Source: an uncultured Nitrospira sp. (GTDB taxonomy: Bacteria > Nitrospirota > Nitrospiria > Nitrospirales > UBA8639). From it: 9,212 nt of DNA. The DNA is taken from NCBI GenBank assembly GCA_902500695.1, contig CABVRQ010000039.1:1-9212 (forward strand), in the 5' to 3' direction. Each line of letters starts with the position of its first letter. Position 1 is the first letter of the stretch. Below the pieces are notes generated by a model that saw only the letters and a list, made by a program, of their open reading frames with translations, did no database searches and was not told the DNA's origin. Below, one piece after another: positions 1-5,939 of this stretch. The position numbers and the translations under genes were made by a program.

Positions 1-777
1 AATACCGGTGTTGGGAATAACGCGGGGGCAAATCGTGGCGGCGGCATTCAAATTGGAAACGGCAGCACCACAGTAATGAAAAATAGTATTATTGCCGGGA
101 ATCACGGCGGGATAGGCCCCAATGACTGTGTGGGAGAATTGAGTGGCGACAGCAAGTACAATCTGATCGGCGACACCAATGAATGTACAATTCCCTCGTT
201 TGTCTCGACCTATCTGCTGAATGTCGATCCTCTGCTCTCGTCATTGGGCAACAATGGAGGGCCCACGCAAACGCATTTTCCTTCAGTGAATAGTCCGGCT
301 CGTGAGGCGGGGTATCAGTTTCCACTCCCAGCCGCAGATGGATGCGAGAACCGAGACCAGCGAGGGGTGCCGAGGCCACAGGGTAGCGGAGTGTGCGATA
401 TGGGTGCCTACGAGGTGACGAGCACGTTTGGATTCGTAACAGAATTTACTCTCGTCAATGCCTCTTCCAATACCGACATCCGTCCTGTGCTTTATGGAGA
501 CACACTCGTGCTCTCCGAGCTTCCACCGGAGCTGTCCATACGGGCTGTGGTCACCGAAACACCGGGAAGCGTGGTTTTTGACTACGATGACACACCAGCC
601 ATTCAAACGGAGAATGTGGCTCCCTACGCTTTGGCCGGAGATAGCCCGGCAGGTGATTACAATCCGTTTGCCTTGAGTACGGGCAGCCATACGCTCACCG
701 CCACACCATTCTCTAGCAATGGAGGAAGTGGGCCTGCCGGTGGCAGTCAGACGATTACGTTCTCCGTCCGCAATTGA
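1..777 (+). CDS. Secreted beta-helix protein, choice-of-anchor Q type, 3' part only
   Basis: The frame is open from base 1, so the gene starts outside the window; 258 residues are visible, ending in TGA at 775-777. The first part is rich in Gly and Asn (GNNAGANRGGGIQIGNG, then SIIAGN), as in the last rungs of a right-handed parallel beta-helix. It continues with GNNGGPTQTHFPSVNSPA and a DQRGVPRPQG...CDMGAYE motif near residues 119-138. This is the signature of 'choice-of-anchor Q' extracellular proteins, whose Cys residues (here in DCVG, NECT, DGCENRD and GVCDMG) probably form disulfides. Residues from about 140 to the end form a separate module with SVVFDYDD, TENVAPYALAGDS and GSHTLTATPF, which I read as an Ig-like domain seen at the C-terminus of other bacterial secreted multidomain proteins. 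The likely location is the cell surface or exterior; the ligand is unknown. No C-terminal membrane anchor or sorting signal is seen. It converges with the next gene. Confidence 0.8.
   Translation, partial: NTGVGNNAGANRGGGIQIGNGSTTVMKNSIIAGNHGGIGPNDCVGELSGDSKYNLIGDTNECTIPSFVSTYLLNVDPLLSSLGNNGGPTQTHFPSVNSPAREAGYQFPLPAADGCENRDQRGVPRPQGSGVCDMGAYEVTSTFGFVTEFTLVNASSNTDIRPVLYGDTLVLSELPPELSIRAVVTETPGSVVFDYDDTPAIQTENVAPYALAGDSPAGDYNPFALSTGSHTLTATPFSSNGGSGPAGGSQTITFSVRN
415..774 (+). other. C-terminal Ig-like module of the beta-helix protein
   Basis: This stretch encodes about 120 residues after the GAYE motif. It starts with an FVTEFTLVNASSNTDIRP-like strand, then SIRAVVTETPGSVVFDYDD, NVAPYALAGDSPAGDYNPF and ends with GSHTLTATPFSSNGGSGPAG and TITFSVRN. 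The pattern of a conserved NVAPYALAGD block followed by THTLTATP looks like a recurring extracellular Ig-like or lectin-associated domain. That is recognition from memory, not from a search. The module ends the protein directly, so it may be the ligand- or surface-binding end. Confidence 0.5.
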
Positions 778-916
778 AGAAAATGGGGCACAAAACGGGG
801 CCGAAGTCTTTCAAATCTGACTCTTTGCGCGACGGGACAAAACTGCATTGCGGAACACATTCAAAGAGAGGGATGAATTCGTGCAGGAGACAATACGGTA
901 GGAAGACATCATAACG

Positions 917-947
917 AAAGGATAAATCCCGCTTACCACCGCCGGGA
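917..947 (-). terminator. Possible weak terminator of the propeller gene
   Basis: Read on the minus strand, just past the stop codon at 960-962, TCCCG and CGGGA can pair around an 11-nt loop (plus-strand arms 927-931 and 943-947). They are followed by the U-rich run TTTATCCTTT (plus 917-926). The stem is only 5 bp, so this is a weak candidate. No better hairpin is visible between the two convergent genes. Confidence 0.22.
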
Positions 948-959
948 ATCCTGTTGGCC

Positions 960-3185
960 TTACCGGCCGGCAAGCACCCAGTCTGTTGAAAGAGAGCCGG
1001 GAAATTCGACCGAGCTGATGCTCAACCCGTTCATCATCCACACCGCCACCGCCCCACTATTGCGATTGTGCCAAATGACATCAGCCATTCCATTGCCATC
1101 CACATCGCCTATTTGCGCTATGGTCCACGCAGCAGGGACCCCTTTAAAGAAACCCGAGGAGGTAATGGTCGACCCCAGTAATAACCAGGCTGCCACGACC
1201 CCATTGGTCCGGTGTCGCCACACCACATCGGCCGTCCCGTTCCCATCGATATCCCCCACACTTTGAATTTCCCAATTTTTTGAGGTGGCCCCGGGAAACC
1301 CGACAACACTGATGGTCAGCCCATCCATCTGCCAAATGGTCACTTTTCCTGTCCGGGTATTAAACCAAAATACATCCGCCTTCCCATCGGCGTTGACATC
1401 CCCGATCCCTGCAATCTTTTCCTCAGATGGAGGAGCCGGTAACAGGCCCGTGGATACAATGGTAGACCCGTCCATCAGCCAAACTGACACCTGACCGCTG
1501 GCAGCATTCTGCCAGAAGATATCCACCTTCTGGTTGCCATCAACATCTCCAACTCCTTTAATGACCCAAGCATTTGAAGCGGAGCCTGGAAACCCGATGG
1601 AACTGATGCGACTGCCTTTCATCATCCAGATGGCTACCACACCAGTCGTGGTATTGCGCCAGATGACATCGGCCGTCCCATTTCCGTCCACATCGCCACT
1701 TCCTGCGATCTGCCAGTCTTGGGGAACTCCGCCTAAGGTGCTCGACGCTCCCATTCTTGTTCCTTCCATCAGCCATACGGCTACTTCGCCGCTGCGGCTA
1801 TTGCGCCAGAGCAGATCCGCAGTTCCACTGCCATCCAGATCCCGAATACCCGGCGGGCCAATCACTGCAGGACCCCGATCACGGATAAAAACCTCAAGAT
1901 GCCCATTATCAGTATCACTACCCACGGGTGGATCATGCACCCAGGATGAAAGAGCCACAAACCGTCCATCGGCGCTAAGGGCAGACACGTGGGTAGAATC
2001 GTTTGAGGTCCTGCCGGGCAGATCCACACTCACCAACGACGTAACTTGTGTTTTTTGGTCATAGACAAAAACATCAGAAAAATGATGAACTCTATCCCCC
2101 GCCACCAGATTGGTGGCTGCGGATGAAAAGGCCACAAACCGACCATCGGCGCTCAGAGCAGGCCTGCTACTGGAGCCATTCGGGTCTCCACCCTGCAGAT
2201 TTTCGTTTACTCGTGTGGTGGTCTCCGCCTCTCGGTCATACACAAAGATATCCGTGATCTCACGCCCATTCCCATCTCCTACCACGAGGTTACTGGCCAC
2301 GGATCCAAAGGCCACAAAGCGTCCATCGGCACTAAGCGCAGGTTCGGAACTAGCTCCGTTTGGGTCTCTGCCCTGTGGAGCCACACTCACTCTGATGGTG
2401 TTTCCGGTCTGCCGATCATACACAAAGATATCCAAAGTCCCATTCGCATCTCCCGCCACCAAATTGCTGGCCACAGAATCAAAGGCCACATATCGCCCAT
2501 CAGCAGTGATAGCAGAATTAGAACTTCCCCCATTGGAATCCCCCCCCTGTTGACCCGTACTCACCCGGGTCGTCGTCCCCATCTCCCGGTCATACACAAA
2601 GATGTCCCACGTCCCGTTTCCATCCTCCGCCACCAGATTAGTGGCGTCTGACTCAAAGGCCACAAAACGCCCATCGGCACTGAGGACAGGCCGGACACTG
2701 GCCCCGTCGGGATCTCCACCCTGTTGATTCACGCTCACCCTGGTTGTGGTCCCCGCCTGCCGGTCATAGATAAAGATATCTAATTTTTCATTATTATCCC
2801 CGGGCACCAGATCCGTAGCCAGAGACGAAAAGGCTACGAATCGCCCATCAGCACTGATAGCAGGAAAGTCACTATATCCATCGGGGTCTCCGCCCTGTTG
2901 ATCCACACTCACTCGTGTCGAGGTCTTCGCCTGTCGGTCATACACAAAGATGTCCGCCGTCTCATTCCCATCTCCTGTCACCAGATTGCTAGCCCATGAA
3001 CTGAAGGCCACATAGCGCCCATTGGCACTGAGAATAGGTTCGTCACTGGCACTGTCGGGGACCCCTCCCGCCAAATTAAGACTCACCCGCGTGGTGGTTT
3101 GGGCCTGGCCGATACTCGACATTGTGGCTCCCATCATCAAAACCATCATCATGCACCACAGTAATCGTCCGGCCTGTTGTCTCAT
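960..3185 (-). CDS. Secreted double-propeller protein: TolB/PD40-like repeats plus FG-GAP/VCBS-like repeats
   Basis: The protein has 741 residues. The N-terminus is a Sec signal peptide: basic MRQQAGR, a hydrophobic Met-rich core LLWCMMMVLMMGA, and likely cleavage after GQA at residue 28. Residues 30-438 are seven repeats of 57-60 residues with the core LSADGRFVAFSS.ATNLV.GD.N...DIFVYDR, matching WD40-like/PD40 (TolB-type) propeller blades. After a short linker (PAVIGPP, 439-445), residues 446-739 are six repeats of exactly 49 residues with the core GDVDGNGTADVIWRN..(T/S)G.VA.W.M.G, matching FG-GAP/VCBS-type blades. The DxDGNGxxD loops are probable Ca2+ sites; the third (DVDGNQKVD) and fourth (DVNADGKAD) are variant. 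The start is ATG at 3183-3185 with a GAGGG ribosome-binding sequence about 10 nt upstream. It is probably extracellular or periplasmic and may bind protein or polysaccharide. No catalytic residues or anchor are seen, and function is unknown. It faces the beta-helix gene tail to tail. Confidence 0.85.
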   Translation of the reverse strand: MRQQAGRLLWCMMMVLMMGATMSSIGQAQTTTRVSLNLAGGVPDSASDEPILSANGRYVAFSSWASNLVTGDGNETADIFVYDRQAKTSTRVSVDQQGGDPDGYSDFPAISADGRFVAFSSLATDLVPGDNNEKLDIFIYDRQAGTTTRVSVNQQGGDPDGASVRPVLSADGRFVAFESDATNLVAEDGNGTWDIFVYDREMGTTTRVSTGQQGGDSNGGSSNSAITADGRYVAFDSVASNLVAGDANGTLDIFVYDRQTGNTIRVSVAPQGRDPNGASSEPALSADGRFVAFGSVASNLVVGDGNGREITDIFVYDREAETTTRVNENLQGGDPNGSSSRPALSADGRFVAFSSAATNLVAGDRVHHFSDVFVYDQKTQVTSLVSVDLPGRTSNDSTHVSALSADGRFVALSSWVHDPPVGSDTDNGHLEVFIRDRGPAVIGPPGIRDLDGSGTADLLWRNSRSGEVAVWLMEGTRMGASSTLGGVPQDWQIAGSGDVDGNGTADVIWRNTTTGVVAIWMMKGSRISSIGFPGSASNAWVIKGVGDVDGNQKVDIFWQNAASGQVSVWLMDGSTIVSTGLLPAPPSEEKIAGIGDVNADGKADVFWFNTRTGKVTIWQMDGLTISVVGFPGATSKNWEIQSVGDIDGNGTADVVWRHRTNGVVAAWLLLGSTITSSGFFKGVPAAWTIAQIGDVDGNGMADVIWHNRNSGAVAVWMMNGLSISSVEFPGSLSTDWVLAGR
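969..1850 (-). repeat. Six tandem 147-bp units encoding FG-GAP/VCBS-like blades
   Basis: These units encode residues 446-739 as six units of exactly 49 residues with no length variation. Each starts with a G.GD(V/I)DGNG-type loop and carries a W(R/Q/F/H) aromatic pair and a (V/I)W(L/M/Q)M.G strand, except unit 5, which has AWLLLG. The protein ends two residues after the sixth unit. Units 1, 2, 5 and 6 have intact D.DG(N/S)G..D calcium-type loops, whereas units 3 and 4 deviate. Confidence 0.85.
1872..3098 (-). repeat. Seven tandem ~174-bp units encoding a TolB-like propeller
   Basis: These units cover residues 30-438 of the secreted protein. By residue, the units are 30-88, 89-146, 147-204, 205-262, 263-322, 323-381 and 382-438. 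Each contains an (S/T)ADGR(F/Y)VAF core, except unit 1, which has SANGR, and unit 7, which has VAL. Units 1-6 end in (F/I)VYD(R/Q). Seven units is the count of a closed seven-bladed propeller. The last unit is the most divergent (TSLVSVDLPG..., ending in EVFIRDRG). DNA identity between units is visible in recurring blocks such as AAGGCCACAAA.CG.CCATCGGC on the plus strand. Confidence 0.85.
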
Positions 3186-3400
3186 AGTTTGTTTTCCCTC
3201 ACCCTAACTACCGTTTGCATGTTGAACCGATACCCCTCGACGGAAATTCATTCCCACTTCCCAGCAAAAAGAAAAAGCGTGATGGACAGGATCTTCCCCG
3301 ATCGCCACGTTTCTCATTGGGATTGCCAGTTTCGTAATCAGAAACACTCAAACCTTTTCGCCGGTCATCTCAACGGTCATTGTTGAAGATTCGAGTTGGG

Positions 3401-3431
3401 GAACGAAATTTCTTTTGCGCAATTTTCGTTC
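3401..3431. repeat. Perfect 8-bp inverted repeat, 15-bp spacer
   Basis: GAACGAAA at 3401-3408 is the reverse complement of TTTCGTTC at 3424-3431. The spacer is AT-rich with a central GCGC. It lies about 215 bp upstream of the propeller gene start and about 265 bp upstream of ychF. It could be a regulator site or an RNA hairpin, and no known consensus is recognised. Confidence 0.4.
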
Positions 3432-3587
3432 AGGGATATTCAATTTTTCAGGAAGGTTTCGTATTCTGTCATGCGTTGCGAGGGACTTGAATTTACGCTA
3501 CCAGCCACCCTCGACTATGACAACGCGGCAAAAAATGCCTAACCTCTTCTCTCATGGCATAGGCACAAAAACCGGAGGGAATAATTT

Positions 3588-3605
3588 TTACGATTTCGAT
3601 CGTAA
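3588..3605. repeat. 7-bp inverted repeat with TTCG loop
   Basis: TTACGAT (3588-3594) and ATCGTAA (3599-3605) are perfect reverse complements separated by TTCG, giving an RNA hairpin with a UUCG tetraloop if transcribed. The sequence is AT-rich and not followed by a T-run, so it is not an obvious terminator. As DNA it is a compact palindrome of the kind bound by dimeric regulators. It ends 18 bp before the possible -10 element of ychF. Confidence 0.4.
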
Positions 3606-3622
3606 GGGAGAAGAGCAGCCTG

Positions 3623-3628
3623 TATAGT
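3623..3628 (+). promoter_or_regulatory. Possible -10 element for ychF
   Basis: TATAGT differs from TATAAT by one base and lies about 65 bp upstream of the ychF start. No good -35 is present at 16-18 bp spacing; the hexamer there falls within the TTCG palindrome. This is a weak call. Confidence 0.2.
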
Positions 3629-3652
3629 ATCGGCACATATAGGCCTTTTGGC

Positions 3653-3674
3653 TCAAGGACCGGCAGGGTCCTGA
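3653..3674 (+). other. Hairpin in the ychF leader
   Basis: AGGACC (3656-3661) pairs with GGTCCT (3667-3672) around the 5-nt loop GGCAG, and the stem can extend by two pairs past a bulged A. It ends about 22 nt before the ychF start codon, in a leader with no Shine-Dalgarno sequence. It may influence translation initiation or may be incidental. Confidence 0.3.
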
Positions 3675-3694
3675 TTTGCTACCTTGCGTCTTCT

Positions 3695-4765
3695 ATGGAA
3701 ATTGGTATCGTCGGTCTACCCAACGTCGGCAAATCCACGATTTTTAACGCGTTAACCTCCGGGAATGCGGCCGCATCGAATTATCCGTTTACGACAATCG
3801 AGCCGAACGTCGGCGTCGTGGCCGTTCCTGATCCACGTCTTGCGCGCCTGACCGAGTTGGTCAAACCCAAGAAAACCGTGCCGACTTCCTGCCGTTTCGT
3901 CGATATCGCCGGTCTGGTTAAAGGCGCCTCCCAGGGCGAAGGGCTCGGCAATAAATTTCTCGCCAATATCCGGGAAGTCGACGCCATCCTTCACATGGTG
4001 CGTCTCTTTCAGGATCCCGATGTGGTGCACACCATGGGCGGGGTGGACTATCGGCGAGATATTGAGGTGATTGAAACCGAATTAATGCTCGCGGACCTGG
4101 ACAGTCTCACCAAACAGTACGACAAGGTCACAGCCAAGGCGAGGTCCGGAGATAAGGCTTCGAAAGAGGCACTTGTGGTGCTCGATATCCTGAAGAATGG
4201 TCTTGAAGCGGGTAAGCCGGCGCGAGCGCTGGGCCTCGAGCCGGAAGTTCTCAAGAATTTTTTCCTGCTCACCACACAGCCCGTGCTCTATGTCGGGAAT
4301 ACCGATGAGAATCCGGATCCGGCCATCCTTGCGGATTTTCAGGCATTCGCCAAGGAGCGAGGATCGGAATCGGTCGTGATCTGTGGCAAACTCGAAAGCG
4401 AAATCGCTCAACTATCCGGCGAAGACCGCGAAATCTTCATGAAAGATTTGGGCATGGAGCAGAGCGGCTTGGAGAAGGTCGTGGTCGCCGCTTATAAAAC
4501 ACTCGGGCTCTGCTCGTTCCTCACCTCGGGAGTGCAGGAGGTCCGGGCCTGGACCATTCCCATCGGAGCCAAGGCGCCACAGGCGGCCGGCGTCATCCAC
4601 ACCGACTTCGAGAAGGGCTTTATCAAGGCCGACATTTACGCCTTCGCGGACATCGACACCTACAAGTCGGAAGCCGCCCTCCGCGAAAAGGGCCTGATCC
4701 GCTCGGAAGGCAAAGAATACGTCGTCAAAGACGGCGATGTGTGCCACTTCAAGTTCAACGTCTAG
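3695..4765 (+). CDS. ychF: Redox-responsive ATPase YchF (Obg-family P-loop NTPase)
   Basis: The protein has 356 residues, close to the family norm of about 363. The P-loop GLPNVGKST is at residues 7-15, the switch region NYPFTTIEPN at 29-38, and the G3 region DIAGLVKGASQGEGLGN at 70-86. The G4 position reads NTDE (202-205), the NxxE form that in YchF replaces the GTPase NKxD and goes with ATP preference. A coiled-coil arm spans about 128-190. The C-terminus is the TGS domain (about 275-356), ending in the conserved VKDGDV..F.FNV. YchF is a cytosolic, ribosome-associated ATPase linked to stress and redox response. The ATG at 3695 is supported by the near-immediate P-loop strand (MEIGIVGLPN). 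No Shine-Dalgarno sequence precedes it, so initiation may be leaderless-like or weak. The stop is TAG. It appears to be a single-gene unit, with 242 bp before the PepSY gene. Confidence 0.97.
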   Translation: MEIGIVGLPNVGKSTIFNALTSGNAAASNYPFTTIEPNVGVVAVPDPRLARLTELVKPKKTVPTSCRFVDIAGLVKGASQGEGLGNKFLANIREVDAILHMVRLFQDPDVVHTMGGVDYRRDIEVIETELMLADLDSLTKQYDKVTAKARSGDKASKEALVVLDILKNGLEAGKPARALGLEPEVLKNFFLLTTQPVLYVGNTDENPDPAILADFQAFAKERGSESVVICGKLESEIAQLSGEDREIFMKDLGMEQSGLEKVVVAAYKTLGLCSFLTSGVQEVRAWTIPIGAKAPQAAGVIHTDFEKGFIKADIYAFADIDTYKSEAALREKGLIRSEGKEYVVKDGDVCHFKFNV

Positions 4766-4899
4766 AACAGTTTTTCTTTGCCGCCATGTTGGCAAGCACC
4801 TTCGGATTCGACCGACAACGCATCCCCCCCAATAGCTACCTTTCCGCCTTTCCGAGTGCGCCGACAAGGGCCTATTCTGGCTCATGTTAATCTCTCCAG

Positions 4900-4942
4900 A
4901 TGAAGAATTTTTCATGTCCGCTTCATAGCTCCTTCATGTAGG
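4900..4942 (+). promoter_or_regulatory. Direct repeats of TTCAT with 11-bp period: candidate OmpR-family response-regulator site
   Basis: TTCAT occurs at 4911-4915, 4922-4926 and 4933-4937, with exactly 11 bp from start to start. The full units are TTTCATGTCCG, CTTCATAGCTC and CTTCATGTAGG. An inverted copy ATGAA sits at 4900-4904, one more 11-bp step upstream. Tandem half-sites one helical turn apart are how OmpR/PhoB-family regulators dock as head-to-tail dimers, for example the CTTAA-N6-CTTAA sites of PmrA/QseB types. The array ends about 65 bp before the PepSY start and is followed by a -10-like TATTCT at 4948-4953. The OmpR-family regulator starting at 5940 is the natural candidate binder; this is inference. 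Confidence 0.55.
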
Positions 4943-4947
4943 TGGTC

Positions 4948-4953
4948 TATTCT
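4948..4953 (+). promoter_or_regulatory. Possible -10 element of the PepSY gene
   Basis: TATTCT has the T-A and final T of a -10 box and lies just after the third TTCAT repeat. No -35 consensus is seen at the right distance. The place of the -35 falls inside the repeat array, as expected for an activator-dependent promoter. Confidence 0.3.
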
Positions 4954-4993
4954 GTATTCATGAACAGCCGGTTGATTCCATCAATTTTCTACC

Positions 4994-5000
4994 AAGGAGG
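4994..5000 (+). promoter_or_regulatory. Strong Shine-Dalgarno that fixes the PepSY start
   Basis: AAGGAGG is followed by a 7-nt spacer and ATG at 5008. This rules against the longer in-frame reading from further upstream, which would put extra residues before the signal peptide. Confidence 0.9.
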
Positions 5001-5007
5001 ATGTATC

Positions 5008-5364
5008 ATGAAGCGGGTCCACACATTCAGTCTATTGGGCGCCTCAGCTCTGTTGTTGACTTCAGTCGGATTGGCCATGAGTGATGATGGCAAGGAGAAG
5101 GTCGCCGTGGCCAGCCTGCCCACTTCGGTCACCATGGAAGAAGCCCTTAAAACCGCGACGACTCAATTTCCAGGGAAGGTGCTTGAAGCCGAACTGGAAA
5201 GTGAAGACGGAAAGGTGATCTATGAGGTCGAGATCGTCAACGCTGCCGGAGAGATCAGGGAGGTTGAGATTGACGCCCAATCCGGAAAAATCCTGAGTTC
5301 TGAACTCGAGGACCAGGAGGGGCACAAGAAGGGCGCCTCTCATAAGGATTCTGGAAAATCCTAA
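5008..5364 (+). CDS. Small secreted PepSY-domain protein
   Basis: The protein has 118 residues. The N-terminus is a signal peptide: MKRVH, then the hydrophobic FSLLGASALLLTSVGLA, with cleavage probably near residue 23. A single PepSY-like domain spans about residues 42-101: helix MEEALKTATTQFPG, then strands VLEAELESEDGKVIYEVEIV and EIREVEIDAQSGKIL. The DAQSGKIL ending is the classic PepSY signature. The tail is charged and His-containing (EDQEGHKKGASHKDSGKS). PepSY domains are periplasmic and bind or inhibit other proteins; single-domain versions often lie beside two-component systems and may tune the sensor or act in metal handling. The start at 5008 has an ideal ribosome-binding site. Upstream is the TTCAT repeat array and downstream is a strong terminator, so it is probably transcribed mostly alone. 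The exact role is unknown. Confidence 0.9.
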   Translation: MKRVHTFSLLGASALLLTSVGLAMSDDGKEKVAVASLPTSVTMEEALKTATTQFPGKVLEAELESEDGKVIYEVEIVNAAGEIREVEIDAQSGKILSSELEDQEGHKKGASHKDSGKS

Positions 5365-5373
5365 GAGAACAGC

Positions 5374-5410
5374 AAGGCCCCATGCGCAAGAGTGTATGGG
5401 GCCTTTTCTC
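5374..5410 (+). terminator. Strong intrinsic terminator after the PepSY gene
   Basis: AAGGCCCCAT (5374-5383) pairs perfectly with ATGGGGCCTT (5396-5405). The inner GCGC/GTGT can extend the stem with two G-U pairs to a 4-nt AAGA loop. A T-rich tail follows from 5404 (TTTTCTC, with GTTT just beyond). It begins 9 nt after the PepSY stop codon. Confidence 0.92.
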
Positions 5411-5433
5411 GTTTCCCCACACTGACGACACAC

Positions 5434-5913
5434 AGGAGGAATCATCTTTGAGCTGCGGTTACATCCCATGTTCGTGCATTTCCCCATCGCCTTACTCTTC
5501 CCCAATGTGCTATTTGATGCCGCAGAAGCGTGGTTCAAACGGGACAACTTCCGTGATGGCGCCTTTTGGCTTCCCCCCTGGGTTTTCTCGGAGGGATTGC
5601 TGCCGCGATTGTTGGCACCTGGGCAGAGGAGGCTACTGAAAAGACCTGAATTGCCGAATCGATGATTGAGACGCACGAGACGCTCGCCTTTGTGACCTTA
5701 GGAATTTTCGGAGTCTTCCTATTGAGTCGCCTGGTGCTGCGAAACCAATTTTCGCGGAAGACCTTGGCCCCGTATTTTTTGATTGCGGCGATCGGATTAG
5801 GCACACTAAGCGCCACGGGTCACTAAGGGGGAGATTTGGTCTACCAACAAGGAGCAGGGTTTGCCCTTACTCACAAAGCAGGACTCCATGGGTCGAAGCA
5901 CGTCCGGCCTTAA
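5434..5913 (+). pseudogene. Broken DUF2231-family membrane protein gene
   Basis: Joining frames gives one recognisable DUF2231 protein of about 155 residues. The N-terminal part (5447 to about 5580) reads FELRLHPMFVHFPIALLF...DAAEAWFKRDNFRDGAFWL. After the CTTCCCCCCTGGG tract the sense continues one frame back as GFLGGIAAAIVGTWAEEATEKT. It then meets an in-frame TGA (5647-5649), continues IAESMIETHETLAFVTLG...GLGTLSATGH, meets TAA (5824-5826), and goes on as GGDLVYQQGAG to TAA at 5911. The HPMFVHFPIAL start, the E(T/S)HE-type motif and the final TGH.GG.LVY are family hallmarks, with four hydrophobic segments expected. The start is also damaged: AGGAGG (5434-5439) points to TTG at 5448, but that codon is out of frame by one base, which fits loss of a G. 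The first in-frame ATG is 5468. The ancestor was probably an inner-membrane protein of the same cluster. Residual short peptides could still be made. Confidence 0.85.
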
Positions 5914-5930
5914 CGGTTTTAATGTTCAGC

Positions 5931-5936
5931 GGGAGA
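5931..5936 (+). promoter_or_regulatory. Ribosome-binding site deciding the regulator start
   Basis: GGGAGA, 3 nt before ATG at 5940, supports starting at MRILLVEDD instead of the upstream in-frame ATG at 5922, which lacks any Shine-Dalgarno sequence and would add six residues before the first receiver strand. Confidence 0.6.
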
Positions 5937-5939
5937 CAG

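Larger units (their letters stand above)
3186..3694. other. Divergent intergenic region, no gene seen
   Basis: These 509 bp separate the divergent propeller gene and ychF. Short open frames here have no ribosome-binding site, no family resemblance and mostly non-ATG starts, so I call no gene. The region holds an 8-bp inverted repeat (3401-3431), a 7-bp inverted repeat with a TTCG loop (3588-3605), a possible -10 element TATAGT at 3623-3628, and a hairpin just before ychF (3656-3672). It must carry promoters for both flanking genes, but no convincing -35/-10 pair is visible. Confidence 0.6.

Noticed and set aside
1018..2553. Long open frames on the plus strand opposite the propeller gene
   Set aside because: These are shadows of the repeated minus-strand coding sequence. 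Their low-complexity Pro/Ser-rich translations simply mirror the repeat units, and they lack ribosome-binding sites.
969..3098. CRISPR-like or satellite repeat array
   Set aside because: The periodicity is in units of 147 bp and about 174 bp, in frame, and explained by protein blades. There are no short identical repeats with unique spacers.
3415..3627. Possible 70-residue plus-strand gene before ychF
   Set aside because: It has a TTG start, no ribosome-binding site, no recognisable domain, and it runs through the inverted repeats of the intergenic region.
4778..4795. TTGCC/GGCAA hairpin after ychF as a terminator
   Set aside because: The stem is only 5 bp with an 8-nt loop. The T-run lies before it, not after, so it does not have the form of an intrinsic terminator.
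5573..5649. Programmed -1 frameshift at the C6 tract or recoded TGA in the DUF2231 gene
   Set aside because: A functional recoding event would have to occur at the C6 tract, again at TGA and again at TAA, and the start is damaged too. TGA ends other genes in the window normally. Decay explains all the lesions together.
5922..5939. Upstream start of the response regulator at 5922
   Set aside because: There is no Shine-Dalgarno sequence before it, whereas ATG at 5940 has GGGAGA just upstream and begins exactly at the first receiver strand.
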